Of a stretch of 41,736 nt of DNA, positions 24,226 through 32,685 are shown one piece after another. The notes under the pieces are model-generated. The model was not told where the DNA came from. It saw nothing but the letters and a program-made list of their open reading frames with translations, and did not search any database. The translations under genes were made by a program, and so were the position numbers. Every line of letters starts with the position of its first letter. The stretch's first letter is position 1. This stretch comes from Candidatus Enterococcus murrayae. Its GTDB lineage: Bacteria > Bacillota > Bacilli > Lactobacillales > Enterococcaceae. The DNA lies in the NCBI RefSeq assembly GCF_017315985.1, contig NZ_JAFLVR010000060.1, positions 1 to 41,736 on the forward strand, given 5' to 3'.

Positions 24226-24287
24226 GGAAAGTTTACTTTCCATCTATAGTATAAATGGAACCGTCATATATGTAAAGCGTACTTTCC
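24226..24287 (-). promoter_or_regulatory. Promoter and operators of the XRE operon
   Basis: On the minus strand TTTACA (plus 24271-24276), 17 bases, TATACT (plus 24248-24253). A perfect palindrome GGAAAGT-TT-ACTTTCC lies downstream of the -10 (24226-24241), and a second copy of the ACTTTCC half with a partial partner overlaps the -35 (24274-24287). Two sites flanking the promoter fit repression by the XRE protein. Confidence 0.65.
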
Positions 24288-24306
24288 TTTTTTGGACAAA
24301 ATACCT

Positions 24307-24348
24307 AAAAAACAGCCGAATCAATACACTGTACGAATCCGGCTGTTT
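24307..24348 (-). terminator. Terminator of the amino-acid permease gene
   Basis: On the minus strand AAACAGCCG, long loop, CGGCTGTTT, T-run. Confidence 0.75.
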
Positions 24349-24350
24349 AT

Positions 24351-25685
24351 CTATAACAGTTCGCTAACTGTATCAGCTTGTTTTTTACGATAGCTGATGA
24401 GGATAATGAGATATACACATGCAGTGAAAAGCGTTACTCCGATCGGGTTATTCATAAGAATTCCCACGAAAATCAATCCTAATACTAGAATGACTAGTCC
24501 GCTAAAAAATTGTTCCACTTTGCTTCCTTTTTTCAATGCTAAGACAAATGCTGCTATGCTGATCAACAGCCAAGTCAATAATACAGAGTATGACAGTGAG
24601 CCAACTAAATAGTTGAATAATTTATTCCCTAGGAAATAGGACAAGACGACTCCAAGATACAGTGTACCGGTACAAAATAATACTGCTCGTTGCGGAACCT
24701 GATGTTTGTTTAAAGCAGCAAGCTTAGAGGTGAAGCCGTTATTATTTTTTACACGGAAGTACAATGTTCGAGAGGAAGCATAGACACCAGAATTAATAGA
24801 AGAAAATAGAGCCAATACAATAACGAAATTCACAATATCCGTAGCAAAGGGAATATGCATTTTTTGAAAGACCATTACAAATGGACTAGCAGTTGTTGCA
24901 GCTAAGGTATCCCAACGGTAAATGATCAAAAGCAAAGCCATTGGTACGATATAAAATGAAATGATTCTGCCCATAACGCCTTTGATAGCTTTTGGAATAG
25001 CTGTTTTAGGATCTTCTGCTTCACTGACTGTAATAGCAATTAGTTCAGAACCGCCGTAAGAATAAATTACAACTAAAAGAGAATTTACCAGTCCGTGAAG
25101 ACCATGGGGAGTAAAGCCGCCATGGCTGTTCATTCGAGAAATGGTATCAATAAAGCCGATAGCAATGATTTCATGTCCAACGAGATAAGCGCTAAAAATA
25201 ATCAAGACAATGATGACAGCAATTTTAATAAATGCCAGCCAATACTCTGTTTCGGCGAATAGACGAACGGAGTATAAATTGATAACCGTCGTTAATATTG
25301 CCAAAATCAACACGAAGATCCAAGAAGGGATATGTGGAAACCATAATTGCATAAAGCTAGCGGCAGCTACTGCTTCTGCAATAATATTAATCATCCATAG
25401 TGACCAGTACAGCCAATCAATAAAATCCGCCGTACGTTCACCAAGAAAGGGTTTAATGATCCCAGAAAGACCTTGAACATTGTCACTGCTTAATACTAAA
25501 CGGCCTAACCCATTCATAACGATGAAAAGTACCAAGCCGCCAAGCAGAAAAGCAAGAATGACGGAAGGGCCGGCGATCCCAATTGCCTCCCCGCTTCCTT
25601 TGAATAGGCCGGCACCGATTGCTCCACCAAGTGCCAGCATCATAATGTGGCGAGAAGTCATTTGTTTCTGTAATTTATTTTCCAT
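24351..25685 (-). CDS. APC-superfamily amino acid permease
   Basis: 444 aa, about twelve transmembrane helices. The N-terminal substrate motif MMLALGGAIGAGLFKGSGEAIGIAGPS is typical of the amino acid transporter (AAT) family, as is the YSYGGSELIAITVSEAEDPKTAIPKAI segment. Proton-coupled uptake of a neutral amino acid (D-Ala/Ser/Gly or GABA type) is the likely role; the substrate cannot be told. Monocistronic, between the XRE pair and an AT-rich spacer. Confidence 0.88.
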   Translation of the reverse strand: MENKLQKQMTSRHIMMLALGGAIGAGLFKGSGEAIGIAGPSVILAFLLGGLVLFIVMNGLGRLVLSSDNVQGLSGIIKPFLGERTADFIDWLYWSLWMINIIAEAVAAASFMQLWFPHIPSWIFVLILAILTTVINLYSVRLFAETEYWLAFIKIAVIIVLIIFSAYLVGHEIIAIGFIDTISRMNSHGGFTPHGLHGLVNSLLVVIYSYGGSELIAITVSEAEDPKTAIPKAIKGVMGRIISFYIVPMALLLIIYRWDTLAATTASPFVMVFQKMHIPFATDIVNFVIVLALFSSINSGVYASSRTLYFRVKNNNGFTSKLAALNKHQVPQRAVLFCTGTLYLGVVLSYFLGNKLFNYLVGSLSYSVLLTWLLISIAAFVLALKKGSKVEQFFSGLVILVLGLIFVGILMNNPIGVTLFTACVYLIILISYRKKQADTVSELL

Positions 25686-25951
25686 AGAGATGCCTCATTT
25701 CTAAATAGAGAGAATAGTATGTAGATTTAAAATATTCTGATAATTATTTGTCCATAATAGCAGAATGTTCTGACAATTCAATTATCGTGAAAAACTTTTC
25801 ATACTGTTTTCACCAAAAAGCTATAATCCCATAGTGTTTGTTATATTAAGATAATTTTTTTCTTCTTTTTGACGATAACAAGCTAAAAAATAAAATTCAT
25901 TAATCAATTAAGATAAAAGTCTTCCTTTAATAGTAAAAAAATGTTTTTTAG
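25686..25951. other. AT-rich intergenic stretch
   Basis: Part of the 455-base gap between the permease and the GlsB-like gene. Very AT-rich; it must contain the permease promoter on the minus strand. I see no gene or conserved element here. The remainder of the gap is described in the next entry. Confidence 0.4.
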
Positions 25952-26009
25952 CTTCAGAAATTTCTTTGTTCAAGAAATTTTTGAAGTGCGCTGAATATTT
26001 GCGTATAAT
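25952..26009 (+). promoter_or_regulatory. Strong promoter with a 15-bp inverted repeat over its -35 box
   Basis: TTGAAG, 17 bases, TATAAT (25981-26009), driving a roughly 120-base leader ahead of the GlsB-like gene. The repeat CTTCAGAAATTTCTT-TGTTC-AAGAAATTTTTGAAG (left arm 25952-25966, right arm 25972-25986, one G-T pair in RNA form) ends exactly with the -35 hexamer. It could be a repressor site or the terminator of an upstream transcript. Confidence 0.55.
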
Positions 26010-26140
26010 CCCGTTGTAATAGTGTTTTGAGCAATTATTTTAGAAAATACAGGCGATAACTGAGCAGAATAATAGAAAAAAATGAAGCTTATTTGTAACA
26101 TGATAATGTAATTATTTTATATAGAAAGAGGGAGAGAAGA

Positions 26141-26383
26141 ATGAGTTGGTTATGGACATTAATCATTGGTGCATTGATCGGTGTGATTGCGGGTGCGATT
26201 ACTAAAAAAGGCGGTTCAATGGGCTGGATAGCAAATATTGTTGCTGGTTTAGTCGGTTCTGCAATTGGTCAAGCGTTACTTGGCTCATGGGGCCCTAGCT
26301 TAGCAGGCATGGCACTGGTTCCTTCTATTATTGGTGCCGTCATTGTTGTTGCAGTGGTTTCATTCTTTATTGGAAGAAAGTAG
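26141..26383 (+). CDS. GlsB/YeaQ/YmgE family stress-response membrane protein
   Basis: 80 aa transglycosylase-associated-protein family member with three hydrophobic helices and glycine zipper-like segments: TLIIGALIGVIAGAITKKGGSMGWIANIVAGLVGSAIG. In Enterococcus, GlsB is encoded in the general stress cluster with Gls24; here the gene stands alone. Ribosome site GAGGGAGAG. A strong terminator follows. Confidence 0.88.
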   Translation: MSWLWTLIIGALIGVIAGAITKKGGSMGWIANIVAGLVGSAIGQALLGSWGPSLAGMALVPSIIGAVIVVAVVSFFIGRK

Positions 26384-26397
26384 AAATTATTCCTGAT

Positions 26398-26423
26398 AAA
26401 AAAAGCGCCTAGGCGCTTTTTTT
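26398..26423. terminator. Bidirectional terminator, perfect palindrome
   Basis: AAAAAAAGCGCCT and AGGCGCTTTTTTT abut exactly; shared by the GlsB-like gene and the convergent dehydrogenase gene. Confidence 0.85.
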
Positions 26424-27363
26424 ATTTTGCTTCTAATAGCTCTTCTTTAGCATGAATCAATTGAGTCAAAAAGGCACAGTAGGGTGTACTGATTTGGTAA
26501 TTCATTCCTTTTTGCCAAACAGCTCCATTAATATAGTCAATCTCGGTTTTTCGATGGTTACGAATCAGGTCTTGGTACATAGAAGGAAAATGCAACCCCT
26601 GAGCTTTAACATCATAAGTAGCTTCAATTGCTTGTATCACTTGTGGTTGATCAAGTATAATTCCCTCTACTTCAGCCACCGAGGCGAATTCTCCTACAAT
26701 TGTTTCAATCAAGTCTCCAGCAATACTCAATGAACCAAAGTCGGCGATGTTGCAATCCAAGATGGTACATAAGCCATTTAAAGTTCCATTGATGCATGCT
26801 TTTTTCCAAATGGAGTAACGTACATTATTGCTGTAGACCGGGTTTAGCCCTGCTTTTTGGAAAACCTCTAATACCTCTAGCGTGAAAGCTTTCCCTGATG
26901 GGTCTAAATTTTCCATCTCAATACTGCCTGTTCCAACTAAACTTGCGTGTCCAGGCCCTGCAAGTCCTGCAGTCCAAGTTGTTGTCCCAAAAATAATATT
27001 TTCTCTTGGAATAAATTCTGACAAGGTTTCATCATGACCTAAACCATTTAATAGACAAAAGACGAAGGTTTTTTCACTGATAATTGGTTGAATATCTTGA
27101 AACATTGCTCTGAGCTGCATGGATTTAGTTAGTGCAACAACTAAATCAACACTAGTATGGTCTTCTACGATTTCTTCTGGTGAATAAATTGGCAGGTGAG
27201 CCACTACCTTATGATCCTCAAACTCGCCAATTAAGCCGTTTTCTCGAATAGCCTTGATATGATCAGGCCAACGATCGATCAGAATCACTTCATTACCTGC
27301 CTGATGGAGCATCAATCCGATGCGACTCCCCATGGCACCTGCTCCAGCAATTGCAATTTTCAT
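26422..27363 (-). CDS. Ketopantoate reductase-family D-2-hydroxyacid dehydrogenase
   Basis: 313 aa. N-terminal Rossmann domain with MKIAIAGAGAMGSRIGLML and C-terminal helical domain with the catalytic Lys in YSIWKKACINGTLNGLC, plus FPSMYQDLIRNHRKTEIDYINGA. It fits PanE (2-dehydropantoate 2-reductase), but as recalled from memory it strongly resembles the enterococcal NAD-dependent D-2-hydroxyisocaproate/D-mandelate dehydrogenases of this family, so reduction of branched 2-keto acids is as likely as pantothenate synthesis. No panB/panC nearby. The ATG has AAAGGGGAT upstream; the longer open frame is untranslated leader. Confidence 0.88.
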   Translation of the reverse strand: MKIAIAGAGAMGSRIGLMLHQAGNEVILIDRWPDHIKAIRENGLIGEFEDHKVVAHLPIYSPEEIVEDHTSVDLVVALTKSMQLRAMFQDIQPIISEKTFVFCLLNGLGHDETLSEFIPRENIIFGTTTWTAGLAGPGHASLVGTGSIEMENLDPSGKAFTLEVLEVFQKAGLNPVYSNNVRYSIWKKACINGTLNGLCTILDCNIADFGSLSIAGDLIETIVGEFASVAEVEGIILDQPQVIQAIEATYDVKAQGLHFPSMYQDLIRNHRKTEIDYINGAVWQKGMNYQISTPYCAFLTQLIHAKEELLEAK

Positions 27364-27483
27364 ATAGACGGATCCCCTTTCCAGTTCCATTAAACAGTAT
27401 ACATAAAAAGAGGAAAAAAACCGGAATACTTGCTCATTTAAGAAATGTAATTTCATGCGAATGTATTTAATCGTGAAATGTTG

Positions 27484-27540
27484 TTGCATTTTCTGCTGTT
27501 AGCGTTTATAATCATCTCGTAAAGATGAAATGGTTTTCAT
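27484..27540 (+). promoter_or_regulatory. mup operon promoter with cre-like/regulator site
   Basis: TTGCAT, 17 bases, TATAAT (27484-27512). At 27525-27540, just past the start site, is the inverted repeat ATGAAA-TGGT-TTTCAT; its core TGAAATGGTTTTCA differs from the CcpA cre consensus at one central base. A second, looser repeat TTTCATGCGA...TCGTGAAA lies upstream at 27451-27478. One may be the catabolite-repression site and the other the RpiR regulator's operator. Confidence 0.55.
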
Positions 27541-27577
27541 TTAGCAGGTATTGTTTGGAATGAGAGGGAGGAAGCAG

Positions 27578-28636
27578 ATGTTTGGATTTTCAATATTCTT
27601 AAATGAAGGTTTAACCAATGAAACCAAAAAGTATATAGAAGAAATGGCGCAAAATGGATTTTCTGGTATTTTTACTTCTTTGCATATTCCAGAAGATGAT
27701 GCCGCTCAATATCGTAAGCGCTTGACGGACCTTGGCTCTGTTGCAAAAGAGCATCACTTGGAGCTGATGGTAGATATTTCAGGTGAAGCTTTAGAACGAG
27801 CAGGATTTTCTTTTGATCGAGCAGACGAGCTTATTGAGATCGGCGTAACTGGGTTAAGAATGGACTATCACATTAGCAACAATCAAATCGCCAGGCTGTC
27901 ACAAAAAATGCCAATTGCTTTGAACGCTTCGACAATTACTGATGGAGATATTAAGGAATTGCAGGAGGCTGAAGCAAACTTCAAACATTTGGAAGCTTGG
28001 CACAACTACTATCCGAGACCTGAAACAGCAATAGATAAAAACTGGTATCGCCAAAAAAATCAATGGTTGAAATCATATGGATTTACAATCCAAGGCTTTG
28101 TTCCTGGAGATGATAAATTGCGAGGCCCTTTATTCAATGGTTTACCTACATTAGAAGAGCATCGTGGAATGCATCCCTTAGCGGCAGCGCTAGATTTACT
28201 AGAAGATACGGATAAAGTATACATCGGAGATAGCGGGTTATCGAAAGAAGTATTGAAGCAATTTTCTTTGTATCTAAAAGAAGAAAAGATAAAGCTGAAT
28301 GTCAAAGAGCTCGATAAGCAGGTCGAATATGTTTTGGGAGATCACATCAATCGTCAAGATGAGGCTCGTGATGTGATTCGCAGTGCAGAAGCGCGGTTTA
28401 AAGACATTCCGAATATCGAACCGTTACCAGTCAGGAAACGAGATTTAGGGGCAGTTACGATTGATAACAAGAACTATTTGCGATATATGGGTGAGATTCA
28501 GGTGGTTAAGCAATGTTTGCCAGCCGATGAAAAGGTGAATGTCGTCGGACAGGTAATAGAAAAGGATCAAGCATTGATTAAACATATAAAAGCAGGACAG
28601 AAATTTAGTTTAGAGAGTGTGGAAAAGAATGATTAA
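27578..28636 (+). CDS. mupG: 6-phospho-N-acetylmuramidase MupG (DUF871)
   Basis: 352 aa. TIM-barrel N-terminal part ([58 protein letters not shown]) and a C-terminal cyclophilin-like domain (from about residue 240). It matches the DUF871/MupG family, which in S. aureus cleaves MurNAc-6P-GlcNAc into MurNAc-6P and GlcNAc. First gene of the operon with murQ, overlapping it by eight bases. The ATG with GGGAGG is used; the frame is open nine codons further up, covering the ribosome site. Confidence 0.9.
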   Translation: MFGFSIFLNEGLTNETKKYIEEMAQNGFSGIFTSLHIPEDDAAQYRKRLTDLGSVAKEHHLELMVDISGEALERAGFSFDRADELIEIGVTGLRMDYHISNNQIARLSQKMPIALNASTITDGDIKELQEAEANFKHLEAWHNYYPRPETAIDKNWYRQKNQWLKSYGFTIQGFVPGDDKLRGPLFNGLPTLEEHRGMHPLAAALDLLEDTDKVYIGDSGLSKEVLKQFSLYLKEEKIKLNVKELDKQVEYVLGDHINRQDEARDVIRSAEARFKDIPNIEPLPVRKRDLGAVTIDNKNYLRYMGEIQVVKQCLPADEKVNVVGQVIEKDQALIKHIKAGQKFSLESVEKND

Positions 28637-29519
28637 TTTAGAAAACTTAACGACAGAGCGACGAAATGAAACAACTTTTGGCCTAGATGAAATGAGTGTT
28701 GCAGAAGCTGTAAAACTGATGAATCATGAGGACCACAAAGTACCGGATGCGGTCGCGGAACAATTACCTCAAATTGAAAAAGTCGTTAAAGCGACCATCT
28801 CGGCCTTTAAAAAAGGTGGTCGATTAATTTATATGGGTGCTGGAACCAGCGGACGTCTAGGTGTATTAGATGCAGCGGAATGTGTGCCGACTTTTGGAGT
28901 CGAGCCTGAAATGGTTATTGGTCTAATAGCTGGCGGCGAACAAGCCATGACTGTCGCAGTGGAAGGTGCGGAAGATGACGCTGAATTAGGGGCGCAAGAT
29001 TTAAAAGAGTTGCATTTAAATGAAAATGATATGGTTATTGGAATTGCAGCAAGCGGACGCACGCCTTATGTAATTGGCGGATTAGACTATGCTCGTGCAA
29101 ATGGCGCAGCAACAGGAACGATTTCCTGCAACAAAGGAGCCGAAATCAGTAAGCATGCTGAATTGCCAATTGAAGTCGATTGCGGACCCGAGTTTTTGAC
29201 AGGATCTACTCGTTTGAAATCAGGGACAGCTCAAAAATTGATCTTAAATATGATTTCGACGATCAGCATGATTGGAATCGGAAAAGTTTATAACAATTTA
29301 ATGGTAGATGTAAAGCCTACCAATGAAAAGCTTGTTGAACGTTCAAAACGCATAATCATGCAAGCAACAGAAGCTGACTATGAGACAGCCGCTTATTATT
29401 TTGAAAAAGCGGATCAGAATGTTAAATTAGCAATCGTGATGATTTTGACGAACAGTACGAAAGAACAAGCCGCTGAGAAATTAATCCAAGCTGATGGATT
29501 TGTTAAAAAGACAATTTAG
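28629..29519 (+). CDS. murQ: N-acetylmuramic acid 6-phosphate etherase MurQ
   Basis: 296 aa SIS-domain lyase; MurNAc-6P to GlcNAc-6P plus D-lactate. Family features: [17 protein letters not shown] at the start, [51 protein letters not shown] and [18 protein letters not shown]. The ATG chosen lies inside the mupG stop region, so translation is coupled. An in-frame GTG 12 bases upstream is less likely. Confidence 0.96.
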   Translation: MINLENLTTERRNETTFGLDEMSVAEAVKLMNHEDHKVPDAVAEQLPQIEKVVKATISAFKKGGRLIYMGAGTSGRLGVLDAAECVPTFGVEPEMVIGLIAGGEQAMTVAVEGAEDDAELGAQDLKELHLNENDMVIGIAASGRTPYVIGGLDYARANGAATGTISCNKGAEISKHAELPIEVDCGPEFLTGSTRLKSGTAQKLILNMISTISMIGIGKVYNNLMVDVKPTNEKLVERSKRIIMQATEADYETAAYYFEKADQNVKLAIVMILTNSTKEQAAEKLIQADGFVKKTI

Positions 29520-29531
29520 GAGGGAAGAACT

Positions 29532-31481
29532 ATGGCGAAAGAAGAATTAACCTTAAACCAAATTGCTAAAGAAATCTATGATGGTGCCGGAGGGATGGAG
29601 AACGTTCAGAGTGTCGTTCATTGTATGACACGTGTGCGGATGAGCGTTCGTGATGACAGTAAAGTTGATCAAGCGAAATTAAAAAGCATACCAGGTGTAC
29701 TTGGAGTAGTGGATGATGAACAACTACAGGTAATCATTGGACCTGGTAAAGTTAACAAAGTTGCCAAAGAAATGGTCGACATTGCTGGTGTTGAATTGGG
29801 AGAAGAATTGCCGCAGGGTTCTGGTAAAGAAAAAGTCAATGCCAAAGCGGCTGAAATGAAGGCCGCTCAAAAAGCCAAGCAAAAAAATTCACCTCTTAAA
29901 GCAGTTTTAAAAGATATTTCTAATATTTTTGTACCAATGATTCCAGCGTTTGTGGGGTCAGGTTTAATCGCTGGTGTCGCAGCAGTTATGACGAACTTAA
30001 TTACGGCTGGTACAATCGATGCTGCGACATGGCAGCAATTTGTCGATGTTTTAAACATTTTGAAAAATGGAATGTTTAGCTATTTAGTTATCTTTACCGG
30101 CGTGAATGCTGCACAAGTTTTCGGTGCGACTCCTACACTTGGTGGTGTTATCGGAGCAGTTGTTCTATTAACGGGAATGAATCCCGAGGCTCCAATCAAA
30201 AATTTATTTACAGGTGATGCCTTAGCCGCTGGTCAAGGCGGAATTATTGGAGTTATCTTTGCTGTTTGGTTACTATCGATCATTGAAAAGAAATTGCATC
30301 GAATCATTCCAGATGCAGTGGATATCATCATTACTCCAATGCTTTCCTTGCTAGTGATCGGTCTGCTTGAAATCTTTTTGATTATGCCATTAGCAGGCTT
30401 CATTTCCAACGGCATGGTTGGCGGAATCAACTGGGTACTGTCGGTTGGTGGAGCTTTCTCTGGTTTTGTATTAGGAGCGCTATTCTTGCCGATGGTTATG
30501 TTTGGGCTTCATCAAATTTTGACACCGATCCATATTCAAATGATCGGTGAAACTGGAAAAACGTTGTTGTTGCCAATTTTGGCAATGGCTGGCGCAGGTC
30601 AGGTCGGGGCTGCTTTTGCCTTGTGGATCAAATTACGCAAGGACAAGGAATTAACTGAAATGATCAAAGGCGCTCTGCCGGTTGGTATCTTAGGGATTGG
30701 CGAACCGTTGATTTATGGTGTGACATTGCCATTGGGACGTCCATTCATCACTGCCTGTGTAGGCGGTGGTATCGGTGGTGCTGTGATCGGCGCGATTGGC
30801 GGTGTTGGTGCAATTGCAATTGGACCATCGGGTGCAGCATTGATCCCATTGATCGCTAACGGTCGTTGGTGGGGCTATGTCCTTGGCCTACTCGCTGCTT
30901 ATATCGGCGGATTTATTGCTACTTATTTCTTTGGTATCCCCAAAGATAAATTAGCTGAACAAGAATTGGCAGAGGCAACGTTTGAAACAGCAGAAGCAGT
31001 AAATACACCCGTCATTGCTCATACAGCAAATATCTTCACAGCAGTAGCCGCTGGTTCGGTTCATCCGTTAGAAGAAGCGGCAGATCCTGTGTTTGCAGAA
31101 AAAATGATGGGAGAAGGCTACTTCGTTGAACCGACTGATGGTGCGATTTTTGCCCCAGTGGCTGGTAAAATCTCAACTATTTTTCCAACGAAGCATGCGA
31201 TCGGCATTACAACCGAAAGTGGGTTAGAAGTTCTGCTTCATATGGGGATCAATACAGTAGAGCTAGACGGGAAGCCATTTGAGGTGCTTGTAACAGAAGG
31301 TCAAAGCGTTACTACTGAAACACAGGTAGCTACAGTTGATCTAGCAGCAATCAAGGAAGCTGGTAAGGGGACATCAATGATGGTGTTGATTACCAATATG
31401 AATGATGTAGAAACACATGTGCTTGAAAAAACTGGGACAGTGAAAGCTTCTGAGGAAGTCTTCAAAGCGACAACAAAATAG
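29532..31481 (+). CDS. murP: PTS EIIBCA permease for MurNAc-type sugars (MurP-like)
   Basis: 649 aa, domain order EIIB (about 1-85, phospho-Cys C31 in VVHCMTRVRM), EIIC (about 115-475, ten or so membrane segments, GIGEPLIYGVTLPLGRPF), EIIA of the glucose type (about 500-645, H555 in FPTKHAIGI and phospho-His H570 in VLLHMGINTVEL). Context with mupG and murQ points to MurNAc or MurNAc-GlcNAc uptake as the 6-phosphate. E. coli and S. aureus MurP lack the EIIA domain, so this version is self-contained. Ribosome site AGGAGGGAAG overlaps the murQ stop. Other sugar specificity cannot be excluded. Confidence 0.88.
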   Translation: MAKEELTLNQIAKEIYDGAGGMENVQSVVHCMTRVRMSVRDDSKVDQAKLKSIPGVLGVVDDEQLQVIIGPGKVNKVAKEMVDIAGVELGEELPQGSGKEKVNAKAAEMKAAQKAKQKNSPLKAVLKDISNIFVPMIPAFVGSGLIAGVAAVMTNLITAGTIDAATWQQFVDVLNILKNGMFSYLVIFTGVNAAQVFGATPTLGGVIGAVVLLTGMNPEAPIKNLFTGDALAAGQGGIIGVIFAVWLLSIIEKKLHRIIPDAVDIIITPMLSLLVIGLLEIFLIMPLAGFISNGMVGGINWVLSVGGAFSGFVLGALFLPMVMFGLHQILTPIHIQMIGETGKTLLLPILAMAGAGQVGAAFALWIKLRKDKELTEMIKGALPVGILGIGEPLIYGVTLPLGRPFITACVGGGIGGAVIGAIGGVGAIAIGPSGAALIPLIANGRWWGYVLGLLAAYIGGFIATYFFGIPKDKLAEQELAEATFETAEAVNTPVIAHTANIFTAVAAGSVHPLEEAADPVFAEKMMGEGYFVEPTDGAIFAPVAGKISTIFPTKHAIGITTESGLEVLLHMGINTVELDGKPFEVLVTEGQSVTTETQVATVDLAAIKEAGKGTSMMVLITNMNDVETHVLEKTGTVKASEEVFKATTK

Positions 31482-31482
31482 A

Positions 31483-31528
31483 AAAATAGTAAAGAGCGGG
31501 CCAAGTCGGCACCGCTCTTTACTATTTT
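31483..31528 (+). terminator. Terminator of the mup operon
   Basis: AAAATAGTAAAGAGCGG, 12-nt loop, CCGCTCTTTACTATTTT; a perfect 17-bp stem. Confidence 0.9.
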
Positions 31529-31632
31529 CACAATACGGGGAGAAGAGAGTTGCTTCTTCCAAATAGCTGTAAGATAACTGATTTTTTAGAGTGGTAATTA
31601 AAAAGTGAAAGAATCACTCGTGATGATGATCT

Positions 31633-31689
31633 CTTGATTCATATATGAATCAAGAAGGACATGAAAGAAATTATTTCTTCCACGTCCTT
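31633..31689. repeat. Two inverted repeats between murP and murR
   Basis: A perfect 22-bp palindrome CTTGATTCATA/TATGAATCAAG (31633-31654) is followed at once by an imperfect hairpin AAGGAC...GTCCTT (31655-31689) with AAGAAA/TTTCTT inside. The second lies just past the murR stop and is probably its terminator; the first has no assigned role. The rest of the gap shows no gene. Confidence 0.5.
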
Positions 31690-31691
31690 TT

Positions 31692-32543
31692 CTAGAAGTA
31701 TTTTTTTCGATATTCCTGCACGATTGCTCTTGTCGTATATATTTTTTCAGCGTTTTCTTTGTTGCGGCTGATATAGACATAAAACAATAAATCGATCGTA
31801 ATGAATTGAGCTAAGATTGAATCTGTTGCAGCGCTGCGGTATGTGGCTTCGGTAGGGCGCGAAGTCTGGAGACAAACATCTGCTAACTTCGCCAGTGGGT
31901 TTTGCCCGAATTGAGTTAAGGTAATAATCGGGATTCCTAAATCCTTTGCCGTCTCGGCCAGTGCGATTAATTCGGAGGTTAAGCCCGAATTAGATACTAA
32001 CCAAATGACAGACTCCTTTTGATGTAAAATCAGCTGCGGCAGAATAGTATTGTAATCTGGTTCGCTGATAACATTTTTTCCTAAACGACTCCATTTTTGC
32101 ACAATATCAGTGGCCGCCAGATTAGAAGCACCAATACCTAAAACATAGCAAAATTCCTTTTCTTCTAGTAGTGTACAGGCTTCTAGAAACTCTCCCTCAT
32201 TGAATAGAGCTGTTGTTTCATCGATCGTATAGCGGGCGTTACTAGCCAATTTATTTTTTAAGCTGTGAAAGGATTCGTCGTGATCGACATCGCTGTACGT
32301 ATTATTTCTGCGTTCCTGCATTGTTTCTGCAGAAAGCTCTATTTTTAAATCTGTTAGACTATTAAATCCCATCTTCTTTGAGAATCGAACGACTGTGGGT
32401 GCACTAGCTCCAGATGCCTCTGCGATTTCATTCGCCGTCATACTCGCAGCTTTTTCACTATTGTCGCGAATAAAGCAATAAATTTTTTTTTCGGATGCAG
32501 ACATTTCCTTCTGCATGCTTTTCATATGAGAAAGAACGCTCAT
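31692..32543 (-). CDS. murR: RpiR/MurR-family transcriptional regulator
   Basis: 283 aa. N-terminal RpiR helix-turn-helix (about residues 1-77: EKKIYCFIRDNSEKAASMTANEIAEASGASAPTVVRFSKKMGF) and C-terminal SIS sugar-phosphate-binding domain (about 120-250: VLGIGASNLAATDIVQKWSRLGK, WLVSNSGLTSELIALAETAK). MurR proteins repress MurNAc genes and respond to MurNAc-6P; the position next to mupG-murQ-murP supports this, though here it is convergent with the operon. Ribosome site AAAGGAG. Confidence 0.87.
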   Translation of the reverse strand: MSVLSHMKSMQKEMSASEKKIYCFIRDNSEKAASMTANEIAEASGASAPTVVRFSKKMGFNSLTDLKIELSAETMQERRNNTYSDVDHDESFHSLKNKLASNARYTIDETTALFNEGEFLEACTLLEEKEFCYVLGIGASNLAATDIVQKWSRLGKNVISEPDYNTILPQLILHQKESVIWLVSNSGLTSELIALAETAKDLGIPIITLTQFGQNPLAKLADVCLQTSRPTEATYRSAATDSILAQFITIDLLFYVYISRNKENAEKIYTTRAIVQEYRKKYF

Positions 32544-32685
32544 TGATTACTCCTTTTGATCTTTTTTATTATTATACCATTTTCCAAATAAAATTTATTT
32601 TTTCTATAGAACAGTGAATCAATCTTTCCTTTTTCTTGAAAAGTCGTATGATAAGAAAGAAGTCTTTTCAGAAGGAGTATGGTGT

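Noticed and set aside
26398-26423. Perfect GCGCCTAGGCGC palindrome as a recombination or attachment site
   Set aside because: It is flanked by A and T runs between convergent genes, the expected form of a bidirectional terminator. The 46-bp palindrome at 7611-7656 is explained the same way.
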